From JAJTDS01 sp964202895 (GTDB lineage Bacteria; Pseudomonadota; Alphaproteobacteria; Rickettsiales; UBA1997), in assembly GCA_964202895.1 (NCBI GenBank), contig CAXNJM010000003.1, positions 1 through 34,068 on the forward strand: a DNA stretch of 34,068 bases, read 5' to 3'. Shown here in pieces: positions 7,258-15,636 of this stretch. Position 1 is the first letter of the stretch. Each line of letters opens with the position of its first letter. The notes under the pieces are model-generated. The model did no database searches and had not been told where the DNA came from. It was given only the letters and a program-made list of their open reading frames with translations. Position numbers and translations under genes: made by a program.

Positions 7258-7797
7258 TCATCTAAAATCACACATATTAAATACAGCCTCTAAATAGAAA
7301 TCATTTCCATCTTTATCTCCAATATTTGCCCTTATGCATGACATATTGCCCCCACCCATCCTGCAATAATTTTTAGCTCCATCCTCTCCATAACCAAAAA
7401 CAATTTGACCTTTTGGTATAATAGCTGATCTTGAAATTGGGCAATAAGCAAATCCATAAGTTTGATTCCATTCAGTCGCTTTAGCTTTAGGATCATAGAC
7501 ATTTGTTTTATAAATATTTGCTATATCTCTATGTGTACCGGCAGCTATAGTGTCACCACTTGCTAAAGGTCCTGGTGTACATTTTCTACCATCTGCCCAA
7601 GTAAAACCCTCTCCTGATCTACAAGCAGTGGCTGCCGTTTTTAAATGTTTTTCAGAAATAGCAAAGATTTTTTTTGTAGTGTTAATTTTTGCAGATAATG
7701 TAAAATTATTATAAGCAACTACTCCAACCGCAGACAAAATTCCAATTATCACAACAACAACTAGGAGTTCTAATAATGTAAATGCTTTTGTTCTCAT
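7258..7797 (-). CDS. Type IV pilin-like protein P11
   Basis: Prepilin of 179 residues, leader MRTKA (Ala -1), mature FTLLELLVVVVIIGILS with Glu5. Six cysteines: C54 (TAC), RKC, YCP, YCR, SCI and MCDFR at the very end. The head is distinct (FTWADGRKCTPG, FGYGEDGAKNYC) and lacks the HF-NPY element, though NIGDKDGNDFYL resembles the C-terminal region of its neighbour P12. Start and P12 stop overlap by four bases. A specialised head is likely; its ligand is unknown. Confidence 0.86.
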   Translation of the reverse strand: MRTKAFTLLELLVVVVIIGILSAVGVVAYNNFTLSAKINTTKKIFAISEKHLKTAATACRSGEGFTWADGRKCTPGPLASGDTIAAGTHRDIANIYKTNVYDPKAKATEWNQTYGFAYCPISRSAIIPKGQIVFGYGEDGAKNYCRMGGGNMSCIRANIGDKDGNDFYLEAVFNMCDFR

Positions 7798-8375
7798 CTA
7801 AAACCTATTCCGGGCCAAGCTACAGTCTCAGTAATAAATACATTCCCACCCTCAGAATCACCGATATTAGTTTTTATATTGATTTTATTATTATTATTAT
7901 CTCCCCAGATGTGCGTGCTTCCGGGTCTAGGATCCCAACTTTGCATTAAACAACATTGTTTTTTATCAAAACCACCAATGCCCGCCATAATTGGTCCATC
8001 AGTATTATATATATTTTTAAATCCTTCATTATTAAAATTATAAACAAATGCGTAAGCAATATTTAAGGCGCTTGCGAAAGAATCTGTACAAAGAATTTTT
8101 TTCTGATCTGGTGGCACGATAGTGCCTCCAAAGTTACAAAACCAATCTGAAGAAGTCGTGCAGGTTTTTAGAATTAAATATGCATTTTTATTTAGTTTAC
8201 ATTTTCCAAACGAGCTCTCGATAAATGTCTTTATTTTTGTATGTTGTGATTTTGTTGCATTAATCTTAGCACTGACTGTAAAGTTTTTAAAACTATAAAA
8301 ACCTACTGCAGACAATATTCCAATGATAGCCACAACAACAAGAAGTTCGATGAGTGTAAAACCCTTAATTTTCAT
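7794..8375 (-). CDS. Type IV pilin-like protein P12
   Basis: Prepilin of 193 residues, leader MKIKG (Gly -1), Glu5 present. Six cysteines: C54 (GKC), KTC, WFC, ILC and an adjacent CC pair. The head has NNEGFKNIYN and ends TVAWPGIGFR. It is the clear paralogue of P5, but with an intact pilin spine, showing that P5 lost the consensus secondarily. First gene of the twelve-pilin block; 67 bases upstream lies the divergent prepilin peptidase gene, so a promoter for the whole block should sit in 8376-8442. Confidence 0.87.
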   Translation of the reverse strand: MKIKGFTLIELLVVVAIIGILSAVGFYSFKNFTVSAKINATKSQHTKIKTFIESSFGKCKLNKNAYLILKTCTTSSDWFCNFGGTIVPPDQKKILCTDSFASALNIAYAFVYNFNNEGFKNIYNTDGPIMAGIGGFDKKQCCLMQSWDPRPGSTHIWGDNNNNKINIKTNIGDSEGGNVFITETVAWPGIGFR

Positions 8376-8442
8376 TGGTTTTTAGAAAGTATTTATAAAT
8401 AAAATATACATTAATTACTTATAATTTTAAATTACTAATCTG
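8376..8442. promoter_or_regulatory. Divergent promoter region between P12 and pilD
   Basis: This 67-base, almost purely AT gap is the only space for promoters of the minus-strand pilin block and of the plus-strand peptidase gene. TATAAT occurs at 8420-8425 on the plus strand, but no convincing -35 box is seen at the right distance. The assignment rests mainly on gene orientation. Confidence 0.3.
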
Positions 8443-9228
8443 ATGTTTTTTGAAATTTATGTGCTCTTATTTTTGCTAGGAGCAATCTTTGGTAGCTTTG
8501 CAAATGTATGTATTTACCGTCTACCCTTAGAGCAAAGTATTGTTACAAATCGCTCATACTGTCCAAATTGTAAAAAAAAAATTGCTTGGTTTTTGAATAT
8601 TCCAATATTTTCCTACCTGTTTCTGATAGGCAAATGTTTCTATTGTAAAAAAAAAATTTCTTCACAATATTTGATTGTCGAAGTCATTTCTGCTTTTAGC
8701 TTTATAAGTATTTATTATATGTTTGGTTTTTCAATTGAAACACTATTACTTATTTTTATCTTCTCAATTTATTTAATTATTTTTTTTATTGATCTTAAAC
8801 ATTTTATTATTCCAAATTCTTTAAATTTTACTCTTATTATTTCAGGGTTCTTTAAAAATTTTATACCTCAATTAGATGAATTCTTATTTTCAGATCCTAT
8901 CTCATCAATTTTTGGAGGGATTATAGGTTACGGAATGATTTGGGGAATTATAAAAATTTATAAAAAATTAAAAAATATTGAAGGGATGGGGCTAGGTGAT
9001 GCAAAATTATTTTGTGGAATTGGACTGTGGTTTGGTTATCAGTCGGTATTTATTATAATATTTTTAGCCTCAATTATTGCTCTAATTGTAATTGCTCCAA
9101 AATTGATGATGGGTAAAATAAAGATGAAAAATGAAATACCCTTTGGGCCTTTTATAATTATTGGAAATCTAGTTTATCTAATTTTTATGGATGAGATTTT
9201 TAATTTTCTCTCCATGACTCAATTATAA
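8443..9228 (+). CDS. pilD: Prepilin peptidase / N-methyltransferase PilD
   Basis: 261-residue polytopic inner-membrane aspartic protease that cuts the leader from prepilins and N-methylates the new Phe1. The N-terminal domain has two zinc-type CxxC pairs (C40/C43 and C65/C68). The catalytic aspartates are D117 in FIDLKHFIIPN and D186 in GMGLGDAKLF, both standard for the family. The length is slightly short of the usual 270-290. It is the only plus-strand gene within the pilus locus. Its 3' end overlaps the 3' end of pilY1 by 29 bases, a tail-to-tail arrangement. It must process an unusually large set of substrates, many with Ala rather than Gly at -1. Confidence 0.95.
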   Translation: MFFEIYVLLFLLGAIFGSFANVCIYRLPLEQSIVTNRSYCPNCKKKIAWFLNIPIFSYLFLIGKCFYCKKKISSQYLIVEVISAFSFISIYYMFGFSIETLLLIFIFSIYLIIFFIDLKHFIIPNSLNFTLIISGFFKNFIPQLDEFLFSDPISSIFGGIIGYGMIWGIIKIYKKLKNIEGMGLGDAKLFCGIGLWFGYQSVFIIIFLASIIALIVIAPKLMMGKIKMKNEIPFGPFIIIGNLVYLIFMDEIFNFLSMTQL

Positions 9229-12200
9229 TTGTTGACGTTGAAGGCGTTCCAACCTGTTCGCCTGTTATTAAATTATCTTTTTTAACAAATCCTGCAGCTT
9301 GACTTGTATCAGCAGTTCCACTTATTCCAACAATTACTTTAGTGCCAGAAGTTGTAACTTTAGACAAAACTCCAGTTCCTAAAGTTGCAGATAACAAAGA
9401 GTCGCCGCAAGTTGTTCCCGTTGCTTTTAATATTGCTTTTCCAGTATTACAAATATATGCGCCAGTTGTTGGTTCATAAACTGGAAAATATACTGACGTA
9501 TTTTTAATAGTTGGTTGGGCAGTTAATTTTTGAGCATTTGGTAAATTGACGTACCAACCAAGATCACTACTTGTTGGACAACTTGTTTGTGTTGTTGTGT
9601 TTCTACAATTAGCTATTGTACCAGGTGATCCTAATGATACAAAATTTGGAAAATTCACATCTTTAATTCCGTAAAGTCTGTTTTCTGTTCCTGAAATTTG
9701 ATCTTGAAGTTTTTCTGAATCCCCTGTTCCAAAGTACAGCCATAAAGTATCGGAATTTATTGTGGATTCTGCGCCATTTAATATATATCGACCATTGGTC
9801 GTTGATGAATCTGCATCAAATAATTGTGTAGATTGATAAAGAGTGCCTGAACTTGTTAAGTTAATTTTTGTAATTTTTCCCTCATAATCAGGAACATAAA
9901 CCATAGCTCCATAATATTGAGCTTTAGCTGTACCGTTTGCAGTAATAACCACAAGATCGGATGGCACTGAATTTGCAATAGTGTTTGATTTATCGGTAAT
10001 ATCAATTTTCTTTAAAAGGTTTCCTTCATTTTCAAGATCCATAACAAATGCTGCAGATCCTAGATTAGGATTTACACCTCCATTAAAACCTGCGCCAAAA
10101 ACTGCAACCCATTTATCAACATTACTTATTCGCATACGAATAATTCTAGGCGTCGACCATGCCTCTCCTAATTTTGAATAGTCTTTAGTAGCATCTGCAA
10201 CGGATCCAAAGCTATGAAGATAACTAGTTTTAGTGCCTGAACTATTCCAAAAGTTTACAACTTTTCCAACATCATCATTTTCAATTGTAAATAAATGTGT
10301 TGGGGAATTAGGGTTTGTAATATCTAAAGCAAAATAACTATTTCCACCTCTTCCTAATCCTGTAAGAACAATTGTTCTCCAAACTCCGCCATAATAAATA
10401 TCTTTAACAACTGGCGAGCCATCTACTCCAAAAATTGCATTGGTAACATTAGAAGTGCTTGATATTATTTTAGGTAATTTATTTAACATGCTTGGCGGGA
10501 TAAATCCCCATAACTCTTCTCCAGAAGATGCATCGAAAGCATGTAAAATTCCAGCATTAGATCCTGCTAAAACTATTTCTCTTCGACTAGTACATCCTCC
10601 TCCACAAGTTCCTCCCCCTGTAAAATTTGTGTAATTATTTACACTTCGGTAATAAGAGTCCTCATAAATCGAAGTATAGGTAATAGATGATGAGGGAGGG
10701 CTTACGATTGAAATTTGTGAATGATAAATATCATTTAACTTATGTCTTTCCTCAGAAGTATTGCCATCTGCATCTTGATCGTAAGTATCAACACCTCTTA
10801 CAAAATTTATTAATTTATCAACTTGGGCATCGGTTGATGCAAGACTTGATTGGAAGCGATCTCTTAATTCACTTCGATAAGATGTTGTAAAATTATTTAA
10901 GCCTGTTCCTGTTAATCCAACTGTCCATAGTTGCCGACTAGATACACTTTTGCTATTTAGCTTTGCACCAGCGTCCCACTCTAAATTACCAATAGTGCTA
11001 TCAGCATTTAATTTATATTTTTTTAAACTTCCCTCCCATTGTTTATTTGGAGCATAACTAAATGTAGATTGATAAATAAAATTATCTTTTGTTATCTCAG
11101 AAGTAACTGCTGGAGCTGAAAAGGTTAAAGTAGATGATATTACTTGTTTAATGGCATCGGTTAATGCTGCTAATAATTCCTGCTCATTACTTGCGTATAG
11201 TGGAACTTTAGTACCGCCAGCCACCGCAAGATTTGAGTAATTTGTAGAACTGCTACCAAGTGCAAGTCCTACCGCGAAAGTTTTAATAGGGGGAGTTTGA
11301 TTTGCAAGTGCAGTTGCTGTACTCACTACACCTGAAGGATCTGCCCACTCACCATCACTAATCACAATTAAATAATTAAGCTGACAACTTGCTCCTGAAA
11401 TTATAGGTGAAGGATACCCTGCTGAACCGGCAAAATAACTTTTTGCAAGACCTAAAGCATTATTTAAATAAGTTCCTCCATCAGCAATAACTCCATCAAC
11501 ATTAGTAAAAATTGTCTTTGCTCCAGATGAGCTTATTGGAACTCTGATTCTAAGGCCGCCATTACTTGTTGCATAAGGCCAACCCCATTCCATGAGACCA
11601 AAATTAGCCTTTGATGTAAGTTCAGTATTAGAGACAATTTTCTTTATAACACTTTTTGCAACATCCATTCTATTACCGCCTGAAATGGTTGAGACAGTGC
11701 TTAAAGAAGAGTTAAGTTTATAAATTTTATTTTGCCAAAAATCTGCAACATAAATATTATCTGCAGAATCTTTTCCTATACCTCTTGGCTGAAGAAATGG
11801 AGCACTACTAGAGTAAGAACCATACTTAGCAGAGTAAACATAAGATGATGTAAATTTCTGAATTCTATAATTAACATAGTCTGTTGCATAAATATTATTA
11901 CTGCTATCAAATACTGCATCCCAAGTGTAATAAAATCTACCATTTGATGTTTGATATCCTGTACTTGCGACCGAAGTATAAGCACCAGTGATCGTACCTC
12001 CTGATAAAGTGTAAACTAAAAGTTGCTGACCTCCTGCATATGAGTCTACACAACTTACAAGAAGTTTTGTGCCATCGTTAGATACATCAAGCCCCACAGG
12101 ATATGCACAAACATTTGTTGCAAGATTATATATTTGCAATGCGCCGGCAGCACCAGAGGCATTTTTATTATAAACTCTTAATTGATTACTTGAATTTATG

Positions 12201-12691
12201 TATAAATAATTTCCACTCACTGCAACACCTCTGACTAAAGGCTGCGTACTAGAGCCTATAGATAAGCGTCTTTTAAAGTTTCCATCTAAATCTTTAACAT
12301 CTATTTTGTCATTTCCAGAATTTGCAATAAAAATTTCACTTCCACTTATAGTAATTTGATATGGCGTTTGAAATTGATTATCACCATATCCGCAAGATCC
12401 AAATGCTCTTATAAAAGTTCCAGAACTATTATACTTTACAACTCTACATCTAAAATATTCTAGCGCGTAAATATTACCTGAGCTATCAACTGCAACATCG
12501 ATTGGATATTCTAAACTACTTGCTGAGCTAGAATTTAAAGCCCAGTTCATGCTGCCAGAATTATCTAACATAATCATGATATTTGCTGGAATATCGCTAG
12601 TTCCGGTGCCTGGCGGTGGAGATTTAGAATTTACATTTTTTGTAAAAACTAAAAAAGAAATAAGAAGTAAAATTTTAACTATTTTTTCCAT
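9200..12691 (-). CDS. pilY1: PilY1-type pilus tip adhesin with VWA split by an NHL propeller
   Basis: 1163 residues, signal peptide about 1-22. A von Willebrand A domain begins at about 36 with strand NIMIML and the MIDAS motif DNSGS (43-47). It is then interrupted by about 280 residues (57-336) of NHL-like propeller repeats, for example YPIDVAVDSSGNIYALE and QPRGIGKDSADNIYVAD. It resumes at RMDVAKSVIKK, with the MIDAS Thr in GGTYLNNAL (about 407) and Asp in ISDGEW (446). From about 530 the PilY1 C-terminal propeller follows, including EIVLAGSNAGILHAFD and a DxDxDG calcium loop at 638-643, ending in the family-like ESWREN. PilY1 proteins act at the tip, in adhesion and in pilus extension/retraction control. 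It overlaps the preceding gene by 13 bases and follows the minor pilins, as is typical. Confidence 0.9.
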   Translation of the reverse strand: MEKIVKILLLISFLVFTKNVNSKSPPPGTGTSDIPANIMIMLDNSGSMNWALNSSSASSLEYPIDVAVDSSGNIYALEYFRCRVVKYNSSGTFIRAFGSCGYGDNQFQTPYQITISGSEIFIANSGNDKIDVKDLDGNFKRRLSIGSSTQPLVRGVAVSGNYLYINSSNQLRVYNKNASGAAGALQIYNLATNVCAYPVGLDVSNDGTKLLVSCVDSYAGGQQLLVYTLSGGTITGAYTSVASTGYQTSNGRFYYTWDAVFDSSNNIYATDYVNYRIQKFTSSYVYSAKYGSYSSSAPFLQPRGIGKDSADNIYVADFWQNKIYKLNSSLSTVSTISGGNRMDVAKSVIKKIVSNTELTSKANFGLMEWGWPYATSNGGLRIRVPISSSGAKTIFTNVDGVIADGGTYLNNALGLAKSYFAGSAGYPSPIISGASCQLNYLIVISDGEWADPSGVVSTATALANQTPPIKTFAVGLALGSSSTNYSNLAVAGGTKVPLYASNEQELLAALTDAIKQVISSTLTFSAPAVTSEITKDNFIYQSTFSYAPNKQWEGSLKKYKLNADSTIGNLEWDAGAKLNSKSVSSRQLWTVGLTGTGLNNFTTSYRSELRDRFQSSLASTDAQVDKLINFVRGVDTYDQDADGNTSEERHKLNDIYHSQISIVSPPSSSITYTSIYEDSYYRSVNNYTNFTGGGTCGGGCTSRREIVLAGSNAGILHAFDASSGEELWGFIPPSMLNKLPKIISSTSNVTNAIFGVDGSPVVKDIYYGGVWRTIVLTGLGRGGNSYFALDITNPNSPTHLFTIENDDVGKVVNFWNSSGTKTSYLHSFGSVADATKDYSKLGEAWSTPRIIRMRISNVDKWVAVFGAGFNGGVNPNLGSAAFVMDLENEGNLLKKIDITDKSNTIANSVPSDLVVITANGTAKAQYYGAMVYVPDYEGKITKINLTSSGTLYQSTQLFDADSSTTNGRYILNGAESTINSDTLWLYFGTGDSEKLQDQISGTENRLYGIKDVNFPNFVSLGSPGTIANCRNTTTQTSCPTSSDLGWYVNLPNAQKLTAQPTIKNTSVYFPVYEPTTGAYICNTGKAILKATGTTCGDSLLSATLGTGVLSKVTTSGTKVIVGISGTADTSQAAGFVKKDNLITGEQVGTPSTSTIIIESWREN

Positions 12692-13194
12692 TGTTCTTTT
12701 TTTGAAAAATATTCTGAAATTTTATTAATGTGTTGCTTTGAGGTGATACTTAGTTTTTCAGTATTTCCTCCTTGGATAGGAGTTGCTAAATAATTAATGA
12801 CTTCATTACTATTTTCCCATTTATGAAATCCTTGCCAATTTTTTCTATCGAAAGCTAAAGAGCGTTTAAAATCTCCATACCTTGCAATTGCAAGATCCAT
12901 CAATGCTCTATCGTTTTGATTATAACGTTCTAATCTAATCTCAACGAGCTCATTATTAATGTAAAACAAAGAGACCATAGTTCCAAATAATTCTTTGTTT
13001 TGAGGACACAAAGCTGAAATGGGAGTTAAGATATTTAATCCACCCAAAGGATCATTCAACATTAACGGTGGTGGGTTTAATTTTACAGCATCAGGGCTTG
13101 AGCCAAAATTTCTAAATTTTATATTACAAGCAAAAACCTCACTAGTAAGAAGAATTAAAAATAAAATCAAATATTTAAAATTTATTTTTATCAT
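12679..13194 (-). CDS. Secreted protein of unknown function in the minor-pilin operon
   Basis: 171 residues with a signal peptide (1-22, cleavage likely after VFA; the next residue is Cys23, but the lipobox is poor because Phe occupies -2). The mature part has two cysteines (C23 and ALC) and conserved-looking elements PPPLMLNDPLGGLN and DRKNWQGFHKW. No family was recognised. It lies between pilX and pilY1 with overlaps of 4 and 13 bases, the slot where many type IV pilus operons carry a small accessory gene (for example PilE-like or tip-related proteins). A role in minor-pilin or PilY1 export or tip assembly is inferred from context only. Confidence 0.7.
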   Translation of the reverse strand: MIKINFKYLILFLILLTSEVFACNIKFRNFGSSPDAVKLNPPPLMLNDPLGGLNILTPISALCPQNKELFGTMVSLFYINNELVEIRLERYNQNDRALMDLAIARYGDFKRSLAFDRKNWQGFHKWENSNEVINYLATPIQGGNTEKLSITSKQHINKISEYFSKKEQWKK

Positions 13195-13856
13195 CGAACT
13201 GCCTTTACTATTACATCTAAAGCTGCAACCGGAGTATTTTCAAAAGGATTTAATAGTGATGGTTTTTTTCTTCCACATGCATAAATTTTATAATAAAGAC
13301 CAGAGCTCGATGATGAGCTTTTATAATTTGCACTTTCGCCAATATTAGTACCCGTGCTGCCTGATGCGCTTGCTGTAATTTGAGTTATTGTCTTATAAGT
13401 GCTTGTTGCAGTATCCCAAGTTGGTGGGAAAGTTACAAACCAATAAAATTCAAAACTTTCATACTTTGTCTTATCAGCGCCGGTTGAATTAATGATAGCA
13501 TTAAAATTTTTTCCGCCACTTGTGGCAGTGCCAAGAACTAAAGTATTTGCAAGATTTGTTAAATCATTAAATCTTGAAATCTGACACCAACCAGTCACGC
13601 CACCTCCATTAAAAGCTTGAGGAGTTGTAGGTAAACCTGTTTTTCTTAGCCAAACTTTTGCATCGTTAACAGCTGTTTCGGCTGCATAAAGCGATTGTTG
13701 ATATTCATCTCTTTTTTCATTTTCGTTAAAGTCCCCTGAAACAATTGTAACCAATGTCACACCCATTATAGACATCACAACTAATAAAAGAATAGCTAGC
13801 ACAAGGGCAAATCCTTTTTGTTGTTGCTGGTTATTTTTTTTTATTTTTTTTATCAT
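13191..13856 (-). CDS. pilX: Minor pilin PilX
   Basis: 221 residues. After a 14-residue Asn/Gln-rich leader ending QKG comes FALVLAILLLVVMSIMGVTLV, lacking Glu5 as is normal for PilX. The family's hallmark AAE segment follows (YAAETAVNDAKVWL). Two cysteines, GWC and YAC. PilX is a minor pilin that joins PilV, PilW and FimT in the priming complex that carries PilY1 to the pilus tip. Start and neighbours overlap by four bases on both sides. Assignment rests on the N-terminal motif and the conserved order FimT-PilV-PilW-PilX-PilY1. Confidence 0.88.
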   Translation of the reverse strand: MIKKIKKNNQQQQKGFALVLAILLLVVMSIMGVTLVTIVSGDFNENEKRDEYQQSLYAAETAVNDAKVWLRKTGLPTTPQAFNGGGVTGWCQISRFNDLTNLANTLVLGTATSGGKNFNAIINSTGADKTKYESFEFYWFVTFPPTWDTATSTYKTITQITASASGSTGTNIGESANYKSSSSSSGLYYKIYACGRKKPSLLNPFENTPVAALDVIVKAVR

Positions 13857-14629
13857 TTTAATGTCTGAATATTTCTTGGGTAAATTAGAACACTTGCCAT
13901 ATCTCTAAAAAATTTATCATTTTTAGAAACTGTTAATTCTTCCACTTTAAAGGTTTGTTGTTGTTCGGTTTTATGAACTTCACCATTTGTTGCAGATGAA
14001 TAAAGCACTGATACCCTAATAAATTGTGCTTGATTTGCTTGCGTAGATGCAAGTTCAGTTCCTGCAGAATTAAATGCTGTGACTTTAAAACCCTCTAGTC
14101 CTTGACCAGCGATGGGCTGATAATCATAAAACCCAGTTTCATTATAAACATAATCGCTATCCCCAGAGCAGTCTGCATTTAAACATCTTGATAATCTTTT
14201 TTTCAAAAAACCATCATTACTTTGTGCATAAGAAACTCTCACTCTTGTGCTTCGGTCTCGATCATAAATAACTTCTAAAACATCATTAGTTCCTGAAGCA
14301 TAAGATCCAGGAGTTGAATTTTGGTTAAAGTACGTATTTTTTCTAACAATAATTTTATTATTCATCGTTGAAAATGGTGCAAAGCTTACCCCGCCACTTT
14401 GAGTTGGAATTTTTGAAGTATATCCTGCAAGACGAACATCTTTGGTTATAACCGTCAATGCATTTCTTATGTCTTTGCTCACTTGTACTTTTGAAACTAT
14501 ACCAAGGTAAGTACTAGAAAATATTCCAAAGGAAAAATAAATTGTTGCAACTGTAATGCTACCAATAACGGAGGCTACTAAAATTTCAACGAGGGTTAAA
14601 CCCTTATTATTTTTTAAAAAATTATTCAA
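13853..14629 (-). CDS. pilW: Minor pilin PilW
   Basis: 258 residues, leader ending NNKG, mature LTLVEILVASVIGSITVATIYFSF with Glu5. Length and the region DVRLAGYTSK and DVLEVIYDRDRSTRVRV are typical of PilW (initiating minor pilin, GspJ-like). Two cysteines within RCLNADC, again a CX4C spacing. Overlaps pilV by eight bases and pilX by four. It contributes to the tip complex that primes pilus assembly. Confidence 0.9.
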   Translation of the reverse strand: MNNFLKNNKGLTLVEILVASVIGSITVATIYFSFGIFSSTYLGIVSKVQVSKDIRNALTVITKDVRLAGYTSKIPTQSGGVSFAPFSTMNNKIIVRKNTYFNQNSTPGSYASGTNDVLEVIYDRDRSTRVRVSYAQSNDGFLKKRLSRCLNADCSGDSDYVYNETGFYDYQPIAGQGLEGFKVTAFNSAGTELASTQANQAQFIRVSVLYSSATNGEVHKTEQQQTFKVEELTVSKNDKFFRDMASVLIYPRNIQTLK

Positions 14630-15059
14630 TTTTCGAAAACCCTAAAAATTTATTTTGCTTACCACCCCCAACACTAAAATTTATACTTGCATTCGTATTA
14701 TTAGTGATTGTTGCAAGTTTTTTATCTCCTGGAAGACATCGTGTTGTTTTGGTATTAGTGTCTAAAACGTTTTTATAAGTTTCTGTCCAAATTTTTTGTA
14801 AATTATTATTAAAAGTATAATTACAATCATTGATGCTTAATTGATAACTTTGTAAGGCACTTTGATTTACAACTAAAGTTTCCATCATCATTTCAGATAA
14901 AAAATTAACTTTAGTTTTTTCAAGTGTAACGTCGGCTGTTCGAACTGCATAAACTGATAATTGTAAAACCGACACAATACCAACGGTTAATATAACGATT
15001 GAAACTAAAGCTTCTATTAAGCTAATTCCTTTATTGTTTAAGCCAGGCTTTTTGCGCAT
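14622..15059 (-). CDS. pilV: Minor pilin PilV
   Basis: 145 residues, leader MRKKPGLNNKG, mature ISLIEALVSIVILTVGIVSVLQL with Glu5; the ISLIEALVSIVIL pattern is characteristic of PilV/GspI. Two cysteines (NDC and TRC). The start overlaps the upstream minor pilin by 29 bases, the largest overlap in the operon, but no shorter start keeps the leader. Component of the minor-pilin priming complex. Confidence 0.88.
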   Translation of the reverse strand: MRKKPGLNNKGISLIEALVSIVILTVGIVSVLQLSVYAVRTADVTLEKTKVNFLSEMMMETLVVNQSALQSYQLSINDCNYTFNNNLQKIWTETYKNVLDTNTKTTRCLPGDKKLATITNNTNASINFSVGGGKQNKFLGFSKIE

Positions 15060-15636
15060 AAGAGTATTTTAATAATTCTGATCTACCTGTTCTTTGAACA
15101 ATTAGATCATAATAAGGGTCATTTGTATTCACCAGCTGACATGTGGCATTAGTATTTTTTTCTTTATGGCACAAACTTACATTACCTGTGAAATTCACTG
15201 TAAAATTCTTTGAAAAACAAAAATTGGCAGTGGCTCTATCTAGTCTAATGTTTGAAAATGTTGAGTAATGTTCTGAAGCAGAACTCGAGCTATAAGTTTC
15301 AACTCCATCCCACTCAGAGTCATTGTTGTTGCAAGTTTGAAAAGTACGATATTTATCAGGTCCTCGATATCTAACTTTAACAATTAATCCATTGCCGTTG
15401 TTATTGTCAAAGAATACCCCGCCCATTTCGTAAAGATTATTGCCAATGTCGTTTGATACATTTTTTACAATGCTCATAATGGTATTTAAGTCCTTCTCCA
15501 TTTCTTTTTTTACAAGCCATTCTCTTATATTTGGCACTGCAACAAGTGAGATTATACCAAGTAAGGCAATCACCACTAATAATTCTATTAACGAAAATCC
15601 TTTTTGCTTATTCAATTGCACCTGAGATTGCCCCAC
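15031..15636 (-). CDS. Minor pilin FimT/GspH-like
   Basis: 201 residues, leader ending KQKG, mature FSLIELLVVIALLGIISLVAVPNI with Glu5 and the proline kink (VAVPNIREW) typical of FimT/GspH. Four cysteines in the head (QTC, NFC, SLC, ATC), an even number. Its ATG lies inside the end of pilT (29-base overlap); an in-frame TTG nearer the leader is a possible alternative. It heads the FimT-PilV-PilW-PilX set and probably sits in the tip complex; some FimT proteins bind DNA during uptake, which is not demonstrable here. Confidence 0.85.
   Translation of the reverse strand: MGQSQVQLNKQKGFSLIELLVVIALLGIISLVAVPNIREWLVKKEMEKDLNTIMSIVKNVSNDIGNNLYEMGGVFFDNNNGNGLIVKVRYRGPDKYRTFQTCNNNDSEWDGVETYSSSSASEHYSTFSNIRLDRATANFCFSKNFTVNFTGNVSLCHKEKNTNATCQLVNTNDPYYDLIVQRTGRSELLKYSYAQKAWLKQ

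Noticed and set aside
1359..8375. Regularly spaced similar segments that might suggest a repeat array or CRISPR-like structure
   Set aside because: They are the spine-coding starts of the pilin genes, about 0.5 kb apart and divergent at synonymous sites; no short identical repeats or spacers.
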